Of a DNA stretch of 64,000 bases, positions 1-13,900 are shown in pieces (the stretch's first letter is position 1; every line of letters starts with the position of its first letter). Source of the stretch: Glandiceps talaboti (lineage: Eukaryota; Hemichordata; Enteropneusta; Spengelidae); the NCBI RefSeq assembly GCF_964340395.1, contig NC_135556.1, positions 3,654,501-3,718,500 of the forward strand, in the 5' to 3' direction. The notes under the pieces are model-generated. The model worked only from the letters and a program-made list of their open reading frames with translations, was not told the DNA's origin and searched no databases. A program made the position numbers and the translations under genes.

Positions 1-190
1 CACTATGATTATTCATAAGCCAATTATCATACAGATTGCACTGCTATATCCCACACTGTGATTACTCATAAGCCAATTATCATACAGATTGCACTGCTAT
101 ATCACATACTGTGATTACTCATAAGCCAATTATCATACAGATTGCACTGCTATATCCCACAATGTGATTACTCATAAGCCAATTAAGTTC
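1..190. repeat. 53-bp tandem repeat, about 3.5 copies
   Basis: Units start at 1, 54, 107 and 160, each containing CATAAGCCAATTA. The array continues off the window edge. It lies in what is probably a PHKA intron. Confidence 0.9.
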
Positions 191-1779
191 TTTCTTGTAA
201 TCCAGGACATATTTTTCACCTGACAATAACAGTGTTACAGTATCTTTTAAGTGCTGCAATGATGGCGAAGTTGTTCAAACAGAAAACGTGTACACTGAGC
301 TTTATTTTCTGGTCAACCCTGGCTCTGTGGTTAAAACATTCACATTGGCCTTTATCTTCCCTGTTTTCCCCTAAATCTTGTGCAGGCACAATAAAATTTA
401 TCTCCAATACATTTCTTTACTACTATAAGTAATACTGTAACAGTACTTAGCCTAAACAAGGGAGACTAGAATACTTTCATTGGCTGATGCATTTTAGGAC
501 ACTTATAACCATGGTCACCAGACTACATTGTACTTTTTACCAACTGGATTTTAAGATGATGTTGATAGCTGAGGCCAATACCCTTACAACCTATATGTTT
601 GATTTCAGACACTACTTAATATTCAATTTAATGCGAGTTTTTAAGAGTACTATTCAGATTATTGAAATGTCATATACTGCACTACAATTGGATGTATCTC
701 TATTCATAAGGCACACAGACTGGTCACTAAACAACTATTCATTGGCAATTCACCAAATGCCAGGGGAAAGAAACTATAACACAATGTCACTGTACAGCAC
801 ATGTATTAAACAAACAGAAGCTAGACACACTGTGACCTCTGGGGTCAAGCAGATCATAACACCCAGCTTGTCTCTGTGTATTTTCCACCATTGAGATATT
901 TATTAGATAACAACTCTTCAGATTGTAATAATCTGGTATGACCTAAAACCACTGTTTTGTATAACAATATCTTCAGATTGTACTAATCTGGTATGACCTA
1001 AAACCATTGTTTTGTATAACAAGTCAATACTTTCAGGGTACCTAATACTTTGAGTACAGCTGTATAAGTTATATCAAGACAAATTATATGCTATAACAAA
1101 AGCTGGGTACTTCTGATAACTAATAAAGTGTTGCCCTGAGTAGTTTAAGTACTGTCAACTTATTCTATTCTTTACCGTCTATAAGCCCCCAGCAATCCCA
1201 GCATGATTTGACGTAATTCATCCGTCATCTACACACATGGCAATCTCATATAGCTGGAGGGCTTTAATACTTCATATATCTGAAAGTTCCACTTGTGTCT
1301 ATCATCTTGTTAACATCTTTTACTTCAGTGAACAGTATTACTTTACATGATGTAAACTCTACACACACAGATAGGCAATTGACAATATATGTTTGTAACA
1401 GTACATGAAAGGATCATTATCAGGATTTCAAATTCTAACAACTTACAGTTTGAGATATACAAATTACAAGTACAGGTAATATTTGTTTCTGATATACAGA
1501 AGTCGCTGGATTTTATTGGAACATCGCTGTCGCTACTAAAGTTTACTAAAATGTTGTAAATGGGGATTGTCAGATGGTATTTTCTGAAGGATTCCATTCC
1601 ATGAGCATGATGGTAACCAGGATTTGGGTGTAGCCAAGGGAATTGAGGAAATAGCACAGGTTGTACCATTATGGGTCTATGCAAGGAGTTATAATTGTAC
1701 ACAGCTTTGAACACATTATTGGTAAAGTAACTGTGGTCTAACTATACATATCATGATTATTATAATGATAAAACTTTAC
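191..1779. other. Intronic stretch, no exon recognised
   Basis: Continuation of the PHKA intron after exon 10. Open frames at 487-894 (plus) and 1343-1714 (minus) have no family resemblance, and none continues KPDLVVQ with a matching phase. Confidence 0.5.
916..1024. repeat. 55-bp direct duplication
   Basis: Two copies, starting at 916 and 971, of a unit beginning CTTCAGATTGTA, differing at a few bases. Confidence 0.85.
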
Positions 1780-1966
1780 CTTGCACTACAAGATCAGGTT
1801 TATGTTCTGTACAGTACCGCCTATTCAATGGATCAAGTTCACCAACTTGTAAAAAGCTTTCTTGTAGTAAACAGCCCAGAATGTACATAGAGGTACCCCA
1901 CATTTGAGGTATTTTACCTCCTGGTACCCGTTCCTGAGTGTGAGGTTCTTTGTATTCTAATTCAAC
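1780..1966 (-). CDS. PHKA: PHKA exon 10 (last in window)
   Basis: 62 codons plus one base, starting [18 protein letters not shown], passing [10 protein letters not shown] and DPLNRRY, and ending KPDLVVQ before donor GTAAAG. It ends in phase 1, so the next exon must supply two bases. No convincing continuation is visible in 1-1779. Confidence 0.9.
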
Positions 1967-4900
1967 CTGTAGAAATAGTGTCAAAATAAAGTATTGTATT
2001 ACACTGGTGATATAACTTTTCACTGTAATATTCTCAGCTACCTTTGCCACTTTTGATGCTTTTTGATTCAAACAGTATTAACAGTTTTGAACCATTCACT
2101 TTGAAATGATGCTGAATGAGTGTGAAATGATTCAAGATTGTTAATGAAATTGTGATAACAATAAATTTTAAAAAACAGAAAAGGAAAATTATTTCAAACA
2201 CATTTAGGAGATACCCAAAGCCCACAGACTATGTATGTTGATCACAATAACCCCGCTCCACTCTATTTGTAGGTGTTCTTTCAAACCCTCTATCTTACCT
2301 TATCTTGGGGTACATAGTATAATTCAGGTACAATTTTGAAACCATCTTCAGAGTTGAGTAGTATTTCATTGAGAGCTTCTCTGTACTCTATTGCCATCTC
2401 CCTGTCACCTAGGAATATGCCATCAATCATAAGATAACACCAGAAGACTGGCCATTCACACTCAATGTTTTCAAACACTTTCAGTTCATATGGTTCATAG
2501 TATAGTCTGTTTGGATCCTGTTAATAAAATGAATACACCATGAACACCAGAAATTAGGCCATTTATACTCAATGTTTTCAAAAACTTTCAGTTCATATGG
2601 TTCTAGGCCATTTATACTCAATGTTTTCAAAAACTTTCAGTTCATATGGTTCTAGGCCATTTATACTCAATGTTTTCAAACACTTTCAGTTCATATGGTT
2701 CTAGGCCATTTATACTCAATGTTTTCAAACACTTTCAGTTCATATGGTTCTAGGCCATTTATACTCAATGTTTTCAAAAACTTTCAGTTCATATGGTTTA
2801 TAGCATAGGCTGTTTGGATTCTCTTACAGTGCAGTGGTCAGGCACTGTGCATAAAAAAACTGTAGTAGTAACTGTATACCTGCTCAGTCTATTTAACATT
2901 TGACTGTTGCATTTTGGTATTTGACTCACGATCAGCTCATAGGCTCTTAGCCTTCTTAGCTGTAACTGAGATATGATATATGATATTATATGATACATCA
3001 TACATGTATGATATGATATGATATTGTATGGTATGGTATATGATTTGATATGATATGATAAGATAAAGATAAGATGAGATAAGATAAGTTGGGGCACTTA
3101 AAAACAAGGGTTGACATTAAAATTAAATTAAATTTGTTGTGTTTTTTCCCTAGCACTATGTGTAAGTCAATGTTACATATCTTACAATGTAGTTTTATCT
3201 GTACTCTTGTACTGAAACTTTTGAATTTTACTGTCAAACTCTTGTTTGTAAGAACCAAAAACAAATGTGTGTACTGCAGCGGAAGATGCATATTGCAGGA
3301 CCACATCACTGCATAATGAGAAATACCAAATAATTTACATGATTTCCAGATAAAAACTAACATCCTAAAGTTTAGGCATTAACTCTCATTGTTTTTTAAA
3401 AAATGATTTGAGTTTTATAATTAATTTTGTAGTTCTAGCTATTTAAAAGTCTGTCAAGTAATGCAAGTCAATAATTTGTCCTTGCTGGCGCTCCCATTCA
3501 TCATCTGATGCAGACTTTTGTCATGAGTGGTTATAAGGTACAAAAATATGGATTATATACGATACTCTGGTCATTTTATGTCACGACAACATACATCTAC
3601 ATTGTATGCCATGACAATGCATGTCTACATCATTGTTCTGCTGTGTTTTGAGCCATTACTTTTACCAATTTTCTAAATATTACTGGTAATGGTATATTAT
3701 TCCACAGTATTGTCTTCATTCAGCTGGAAAATACTTGTGACCTAACACTACTCCTCTAGCAACTTGTTGTGACAAAGGCCCCTAATAGGGCACTCGCATT
3801 GTCCATGGCTGAATGAAGAAAAATATGGGGAATAATATGTAATTGTAGTGTACACAACAACAAACTTTTCAGTCTATTGATATCAGGAACAAAACAAAAT
3901 AACAAATGTAGGCTACAAAACATTTGATATGAAAATGTGGAATTCTAATCATCTCCAAATCATTAATTCTGTAGTAGCTGAATGGGTTATCAATATTTTC
4001 ATCACAGAAATTTCATGTCAATATTGAGTGATTTTACTATTTAGGTTTTTATATAAAATTGAGGCATTCCTAAAGACACATACTGTTGTCAATAATTTGA
4101 AATTTGTAACACTAATATAATATACACAATTAAAGATGAACAGAAATAATTTGACTTTGTAATTGGTATCTTAGCAACATGCCTTCCTTCATAAGTTGTT
4201 TTGTAACTTAGCAATCATGTGACACTATTTTTCCTACATCTTTACCTGTTTTATAACCATCATCGAGAAACTGACAGTGGCAATACCTAATAAGCACTTT
4301 GTATTTTCAGACAAGTAGTCATGTCTATTTCCTACATCTTAAATTATCAGTTTTATAACTGTCTTTGAGAAACTTACAGCAGCTATGTCAAATGTCATTT
4401 GTATCAGTGTCTTCAATGAGGTCTTTTAACTTTTAAAAGTTTTAGTTGGACTGACAATAATTTGCACCCTTTTTCAGTATATTTTGTACCTTGGTAGTAT
4501 TGGTTATGCACTCGCTTTATTTTCATGATCCCTATACATTGTATGTACTAATATAAAAATACACAATGTTCCCATAAGATTACATCCACACCACAGCATG
4601 CTTGATTTCTCCATTCAATAACAATGGGACAATATATTAGTGGCAAATACCTCTTCTGATGTATACATCATGCATCCATGCACTTGTTAATGATTGAACT
4701 TTTACCCCAATAAAGCCCTCCCTACTTTTGTCTTAATAAAACTGCATCCTCCGATAAGTTTCAACTTGATCTGTAAAACGAACATAGTACTAAGTAGCAA
4801 CTATGTACATTTCTTACCTCTTTCACTGTTTTATAACCATCTCTAAGAAACCTACAGCAGCCATATCTACCCTGTAGTTTCTCTATAATAGTACTTCTTG

Positions 4901-7900
4901 TAATTTTGACCAACTCAACATCATCCACAGCAAATGCTGGAAAACTTATTATGCTAAGTAAGCCTGCATCCACTTCCTGGAGTTAAGAAAGAGATATAGG
5001 GCTCAATTTCAACATCTGATCACCATCATTGACATAGGACTAACAATATCAACTGTTATTAAACACATACATGTACAATGTAAATATCGTTGCTTGTTTC
5101 ATAGATATCTAAATTAATCTAATAATTCAAAAACCTGTACTAAAAGTGCTTCTGAATGAATTAATTTTCAGATGAAATCCTTTTTAACACATGAATTGGA
5201 TACTTTTGTAATTATGTCGACAATTTTTGGAGCTGAGTAAATTGAATGTAAACAGTAAATCATGTTGCAAAACATTTATAAGTTATTCAAATATAATTTC
5301 AATAATCTTATGACATTAACAATGAAATACTCCATGAAATGAAAATCCAAAAATAAATCAAATATTATATAGAAACTGAAGTTATATATAATTAAAAATA
5401 TCATTAAATTACCCTAGGTCCTGTGATTTGTGTTGAAGTGGCATTAAAAAGTATACAATACATGTATTACCATTTCATCCAGCTCTGAAATAAATTCTCT
5501 AAATTGAACGGTACATTTACCTTTCAATCAGCCAACCACCCAGCTAATCAGCCAACCACCCAGTCAGCCAACCAACCAGCCAGCTAATCAGCCTACCACC
5601 CAGCTAATCAGCCAACCAACCACCCAGCTAATCAGCCAGGCAGCCAACCAGTCAGTCAGTCAGTCAGTTAGCCAGTCAGTCAGTCAGTCAGTCAGTCATT
5701 CGCATAATTATGTAAAGTAACAAACACCTGATTACCTTTCCTGACATAAATATTACTTGGTTTGTTTTAATATCAGTTTTGTTTGTTATTTATATATACC
5801 TTTGATTTTGACTCCCTGGGCAGCATGGAGTACAATATAGCTGCACATTTAGCTGTTTCATCAGGTAAGACATGAATGACTGAGGCTGGACCACCTCTGG
5901 CACCAAATAAATTGAGGTCTGAAAGTGCCTCTAAAGCTGCCTGTGGAATACAACACAAATAATATTAAATATTAAATTTTTGGTGAATATGACAAAAATC
6001 ATGAAATATTAATCTTAGATGAAATACAAATATATCAACTTGGAAGATTTGTTGTCTAAAATCCTGTGATCACTCAGCAACAGAAAGGTCAAGAACAATA
6101 ACAAATTTGCTAGTTAAAGGTGCAATATAAACAGAAATCATGGAAACGTACTAAACTATACAGTCATGTACATAATTATTACTACATCAGATTGACCCAA
6201 GGAATACAACACAAGTTATTTTGATGGACTACATACATGTACATGTACATCAAAAATTAACTGTGAAATCATCAATAACAATCAATATACTACAAAGTAT
6301 AAATCAAATATAGCTGCCAATGAAAATACAACAAAATATCAATTGTTAAATCATATCAAGTTTCCATGGAAATAATAGGAAAAATATTAAAATAGCACAA
6401 ATTATTCCAATTTCAACTATCAATCAAAAGTAATCATAAATTTGATTAATAGAAACCTGATTAACATAAACTAAAAATGAAATAATGCATATTAAATAAT
6501 ATTAACATCAAATTTTGGTTGCGTATCATTACTATTTGTTTTTTAACCTTCCAATACCCTTATTAAATCTGTAGACAAACATTATAACATGTCATTGAGT
6601 TATGTTCCTCCTATTTTTGCGTTATATTTTGTACATGTACATTGTACACTAAACTCTGTGAAAAAAATGCATAAAGAACAGCACCACTACCTTAGATTTT
6701 CAAAATCTGATCATGCAGCAATTTACATCAATCAATAGATTTGTTTTGGTGATTAAATGATTGAACTGTCATCAAAATACAATGTAGTTGTATCACTGTT
6801 CATGTCTAAGTTTAAAATACAATGTAGTTATATCACTGTTCATGTCTAAGTTTAAACAAAGATCAATCATAAAACATATCAACATTGCAACACTGTCACA
6901 TACACATGACACACAATTTGATAAACCTACATACCTTGGCCATTCCTATAGAACTAGCATTTAATTCTGGAATTCCTTTGTTAGTTTTATCTCCTCTTTC
7001 CCATATTCCAAAATCCTACACAAGAAAACAAAAAGCACAGTTTTCAAATTGATGCTCTATACATTTCAATGCTGACTTTCTGTTCATGTATAATTATACA
7101 TGGAATCTAATTGAGAGTGGGTAAAACTGTATTGACCATACATGTAACACTGCTCTGCAGTAGAGTTTTACTTAAGATTCTATTTCAAAAATATTGCAAG
7201 AAAATTGAACGATAGTTATTCACACAGAAAAAGATTAATATCATATCAAATGAAGTCTAACTATTATGAAAATTAAATTAAGAAAAACACAAAGGGACGG
7301 TAAACATGAAATTTATTTTTAGTGTAATTGAGGAATCCAATATTGCTTAAATCATAAATAAAGTGGTCATATGGATGAAAAATTGGTATTTATTTTGGAT
7401 TGTTTATTCATACAACAACTTTACTGTTATCCTACTGGAACAAAAGAAAGTGAAACAACATAAACCAAATCCATGTTTGTAACTCAATAAATTGCAAAAA
7501 GCTAGAAAGTGCCTGAAAAGTTTGCTATTGTCCGTACAATAACAAACATTTCATACACATTTTTAAATTTTTGCAATTTATTGAGTTACAACCATGGACT
7601 TGGTATATGTTTTACTATTTTTTTTTTCAAGTAGGAAAACATAGTAAAGTTGTTGTATGAATAAAAACATTTATCCAAAATAAATCTATCATCCATATGG
7701 CCACTTTAACTATGATAGAGTTTGTATCTGAAATATGACATGAACAATAACCTGGTTCCAACACAGAATTTTGAATCAGTTTGAAATCAAACCAAATTTG
7801 ATTCTTTTGTGCCTACATGTACTAAAACCTTGATTGATTCAAATCCACTGCTCAGTGTTGTAAACTCTATTGGGGGAAAAAAACTGGTTTCAAGCTGATT

Positions 7901-10900
7901 CAACAGAACTATACTAGCTTTGATTGATTCAATTGGGGACAGGGCAATTGAGAGAGTAATGTAATTTAAACTTCAAAACTAGATATTAAAAAGTGACACT
8001 TAGTTATTAATTACTATGATAAATGATATAGTATCGACAGAACACAGCTGTTAAACTTTTGACATTTCAAATATAACAACATATCAAAGGAATTTGATTC
8101 CTCATACAGTCAGATACCATACATACATATGAAGGACATGACTTTACTTTCATGAAATACATATCTGCAGCACTTAATACAATTGTCCATATTGAATCAT
8201 TTATACATATTTAGCTCACTTTTGGAAGCATGGCCAAAAAGTACAATCTTCTGGTAATATTTGACAATGTGTTATTGTCCTTTCCACCATGTTTTTAATT
8301 ACATATGTACATTGCATTTTAAAGCTGCACTAAATTGAGGTATCATATTTTTGATAGGCCAACCAATAATACATGATGCGTATTCCCTGAAGATTATAAT
8401 ACCAACAACTATACATACATGTACATGTTCAATAAAGGTTGATTGTATGGTACTACCCTTCACTGTACAGTAACGGGTTGAAATGATGATTGCATTGGGG
8501 GTTGCTAATTTTATGATGCAGGCCAAAATTTAATTGATCAGATTTATTGTTACCATATTATGCATTTGGCTACATAAATAAATTTACCCACAATTGATTC
8601 AATACTATGAAGGGTGTACAATATATTGCCAGTATAATAGTCATATCTAACAAAGGCAGTCATCTCATTTGCAACTACTGCAACTTTATTTTAAGCTCTA
8701 TTCATTCCAGCTACATGTAGCAAGGTCAAGACACAAGATCTTGTACAGTGGGATGTATTAGCTCTTTTTTGTCATTTTTACAGTGTTGATAACTGAAGTT
8801 CAGGTTTAGTATCATGTATTGTTTCACATCACTTAATTCACATATACAGTGAAGCCAATATAAGGCCAAGGCATGAGTATAACCTTGTTGTTTCGAACCT
8901 TTCAACCACACTGTCCTCTGTGTACATGTATGTATGTATGTGTAACATTATTACAAAGCCACAAAACAATAACCTTAAGTTACAGTTCTTTGGTACATGT
9001 AGGTTTTGATGTCTTTTCAAAAACTGCCTGTGACAGTGTGACTTGAAAGTTAAAATATCACACTGGTCATCATATTACTACATGAAGTGTTTGGATGACC
9101 CATATTTTCCTGTTTTGATTTCATTTTTACTGTGGACCCAAGGTTTACACTAAAGGAAAGTTTGATATGATTTTTAACAAAAAAAGAAGGTTTCCAAAGA
9201 TGTATATAGTAAGGAAATAGTATTCCCTGACTTAGCACTGAATTGTGACCTTGATGTTCAATGTCAATATTAAGAAAGATTAAACCTGATATTAAACATA
9301 GATCAACTTACAAGCTTTGTCTCTGTGTATTGTTACATACTGAAACACTGCACATATTAGGATTTCACTACAATAGAGGCCTACCGGTAATATAGTAAGA
9401 CAGTAAATGGACTTTGACTAAGAAGCCTTGCAATTCCATTGCATGTATCAGTGTTGAATACTTTGTTGGAAACAAAACTCAGAGAATACAAGTCTAACCA
9501 GGCAACAGAATTCAGAGAATGGGGTAGTGGTATTTCCAGTTAAACCAGGCAACAGAATTCAGAGAATGGGGTAGTGGTATTTCCAGTTAAACCAGGCAAC
9601 AGAATTCAGAGAATGGGGTAGTGGTATTTCCAGTTAAACCAGGCAACAGAACTCACAGAATACAAGTAGTGGTATATCCAGTCTGACCAGGCAACAGAAC
9701 TCACAGAATACAAATAGTGGATATTTTTTCCATCAGATTAAACCATGATGAATGACATTATTATGAACAATTTTGTTCAGTTAGTTCAATGCTACTTCAG
9801 AAACAAGTCAAAATCATAAGAAAATCAAAATATACATGGCTTCATTTCTAATACCTAAATTGACGGATTTGATGGATTTGTTGGGTAAATTTGTTGGGCA
9901 AAGGACTTTGATTCCATTATGCAACCATTCCATATTTCTTTTTTTGTATTTACACAAGATACATGTATTTTTGACTTGGAGAATTTAGCCAGTCACCATG
10001 ATTACACTGCACTGCACTGCTGCCATACCGGTATATGCAATAGATATAGGTTTGACATTTGTACAGGCATGGAAAATTCCATTATTAAAATATTTGAAAC
10101 TTATCATATTGAATCCCTATGATAAAATGTAACCAAACATTTGAAGACTGAATATAATTTCACCAAAAAATTCACATTTCATACTCAATAGCATTATAAT
10201 GATGGTAAATCAATAAATACTGTTATCATATACTTACTGCAATTCTATATGCTGCTTCTATATAAAATACCATATTTTGAACAAAACAAACTTCATCCAA
10301 GGTGAAAATTATTTGAAGACCTAGAAAAAAACAAAAGTCACTGTAAGAATGGTACAGAGACAACTACAATGTACAGGTATTGTGTGTGTATTTGTTACCA
10401 TACATGTACATTGTTTAATATTGTTATGAATTATACACAAAAACTTTACATGTATGTGTAATTCACTTTATATTCAATCAGTTGTTATTCTTATCAAGGC
10501 GTTGACAACATCACAATCTCTTTGCAACTTCTTGAAAAGCTGTTTGGGAACAATTACTGACTGACTGCAGCTTGTTTTCAAATGTTTGTATTTCTTGACA
10601 GGATACATGTTGTTGTTGTTTTATTACCATAATAGTATCAATATTTCTACTTTCCTAGCTTTGAATGTCATTAATAATTTGTAGTTATATTATTTTTTAT
10701 CATTCTTGTTTTTGACAATCTGATTCATTTTACTATCAATATCTAGTCATATATTTCACAACCTGTAATAAAAACAAAGTAGTAACTATTGATTTTATGA
10801 GTTTGAAGAAGAAATCTATTGCTATGTAAATACTTTCCATGTCTCTGTAAAAACTATCCCCACTGTGTTTATACAACAGTAGTAAGGGCATATTAACACT

Positions 10901-13900
10901 GTGTTGTAGATATACATGTAGGTCAAATCAGAATCAAGCTGTCATTTCATTGACCTTGTCACATGTAGATATAGGTCAAGTTAGAATGAAACTATCATTA
11001 CATTGACCTTGTCACATGTAGATATAGGTCAAGTTAGAATCAAGCTGTCATTTCATTGACCTTGTCACATGTACAATGTAGATATAGGTCATGTTAGAAT
11101 GAAACTATCATTACAATGACCTTGTCACATGTAGATATAGGTCAAGTTAGAATCAAGCTGTCATTTCAGTGACCTAGTCACATGTATACATGTATATAGG
11201 TCAAGTTAGAATCAAGCTGTCATTTCATTGACCTTGTCACATATGGATGTAGGTCAAGTCAGAATCAAGCTGTCATTTCATTGACCTTGTCACATATAGA
11301 TATAGGTCAAATTAGAATCAAGCTGTCATTTCATTGAACTTGTCACATATAGATATAGGTCAAGTTAGAATCAAGCTGTCATTTCATTGACCTTGTCACA
11401 TATGGATGTAGGTCAAGTCAGAATCAAGCTGTCATTTCATTGACCTTGTCACATATGGATGTAGGTCAAGTCAGAATCAAGCTGTCATTTCATTGACCTT
11501 GTCACATATGGATGTAGGTCAAGTCAGAATCAAGCTGTCATTTCATTGACCTTGTCACATATGGATGTAGGTCAAGTTAGAATCAAGCTGTCATTTCATT
11601 GACCTTGTCACATATGGATGTAGGTCAAGTCAGAATCAAGCTGTCATTTCATTGACCTTGTCACATGTAGATATAGGTCAAGTTAGAATCAAGCTGTCAT
11701 TTCATTGACCTTGTCACATGTAGATATAGGTCAAGTTAGAATCAAGCTATAATTTCATTGACCTTGTCACATGTAGATATAGGTCAAATTAGAATCAAGC
11801 TGTCATTTCATTGACCTTGTCACATATAGATATAGGTCAAGTTAGAATCAAGCTGTCATTTCACTGACCTTGTCACATGTAGATATAGGTCAAGTCAGAA
11901 TCAAGCTGTCATTTCATTGACCTTGTCACATGTAGATATAGGTCAAGTTAGAATCAAGCTATCATTTCATTGTAACTTTCATGCACGTCAATTAACATTA
12001 AAGTGTAGATTTATAACTACAGCAGTCATATTTTAATTGTAAGACTCTTAAATATTATATCACTTTTCATTTTAAGTTTCTGGTTTCTGGAAAGGTTTTC
12101 AATTCTTAGAAGCAATATAAAATTATACACCCAGTTAAAACACCACCTTTCATGTTATAAAGGCACATGAACAGTAAAACTGTTCCATGAACTGCCAACA
12201 ATGTAAAATACAAATTTTTTTGTCAAAGTTTGTGATAGGATCATGATTTTAAAAACAAAGAAACGCATAGTACATGTAGTTATATACTAGTATTAGTTAT
12301 ACACTATATCAGATTACACTGAAAGTGAACATCATTCATAAATATTCATCAACTTGAAAGATACAGCAGTCATGCAGACAGAACGTCACTGTATATGAAC
12401 AGAATACAAAATTTACAGTAAAAACCAACAACCATAACCTGGTGTCAACAATCAATTTTCTATTCTTCAACCATCAACCTGTTATACATACCTGCCATTC
12501 TTTAACTATCAATTTTCTATTCTACAACCATCTACCTGTTATGCCTGCCATTCATTAACTATCAATTTTCTATTCTACAACCATCTACCTGTTATACCTG
12601 CCATTCATTAACTATCAATTTTCTATTCTACAACCATCTACCTGTTATGCCTGCCATTCATTAACTATCAATTTTCTATTCTACAACCATCTACCTGTTA
12701 TGCCTGCCATTCATTAACTATCAATTTTCTATTCTACAACCATCTACCTGTTATGCCTGCCATTCATTAACTATCAATTTTCTATTCTACAACCATCTAC
12801 CTGTTATGCCTGCCATTCATTAACTATCAATTTTCTATTCTACAACCATCTACCTGTTATGCCTGCCATTCATTAACTATCAATTTTCTATTCTACAACC
12901 ATCTACCTGTTATGCCTGCCATTCATTAACTATCAATTTTCTATTCTACAACCATCAACCTGTTATGCCTGCCATTCATTAACTATCAATTTTCTATTCT
13001 ACAACCATCTACCTGTTATGCCTGCCATTCATTAACTATCAATTTTCTATTCTACAACCATCTACCTGTTATGCCTGCCATTCTTTAATTATAAATTTTC
13101 TATTCTGCAACCATCTACCTGTTATACCTGCCATTCATTAACTATCAATTTTCTATTCTACAACCATCTACCTGTTATGCCTGCCATTCATTAACTATCA
13201 ATTTTCTATTCTACAACCATCTACCTGTTATGCCTGCCATTCTTTAATTATCAATTTTCTATTCTGCAACCATCTACCTGTTATACCTGCCATTCATTAA
13301 CTATCAATTTTCTATTCTACAACCATCTACCTGTTATGCCTGCCATTCATTAACTATCAATTTTCTATTCTACAACCATCTACCTGTTATGCCTGCCATT
13401 CATTAACTATCAATTTTCTATTCTACAACCATCTACCTGTTATGCCTGCCATTCATTAACTATCAATTTTCTATTCTACAACCATCAACCTGTTACAAAA
13501 ACAATGTATGCCTGCCATTCATTAACTATCAATTTTCTATTCTACAACCATCTACCTGTTATGCCTGCCATTCATTAACTATCAATTTTCTATTCTACAA
13601 CCATCAACCTGTTACAAAAACAATGTATGCCTGCCATTCATTAACTATCAATTTTCTATTCTACAACCATCAACCTGTTATGCCTGCCATTCATTAACTA
13701 TCAATTTTCTATTCTACAACCATCTACCTGTTATGCCTGCCATTCATTAACTATCAATTTTCTATTCTACAACCATCAACCTGTTACAAAAACAATGTAT
13801 GCCTGCCATTCATTAACTATCAATTTTCTATTCTACAACCATCAACCTGTTATGCCTGCCATTCTTTAACTATCAATTTTCTATTCTACAACCATCAACC

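Noticed and set aside
487-894. Plus frame of 135 codons
   Set aside because: No domain or splice support; composition like the surrounding intron.
1343-1714. Minus frame of 123 codons beginning MFKAVYNYNS, tested as the next PHKA exon
   Set aside because: No resemblance to the family region that should follow KPDLVVQ and no suitable acceptor phase.
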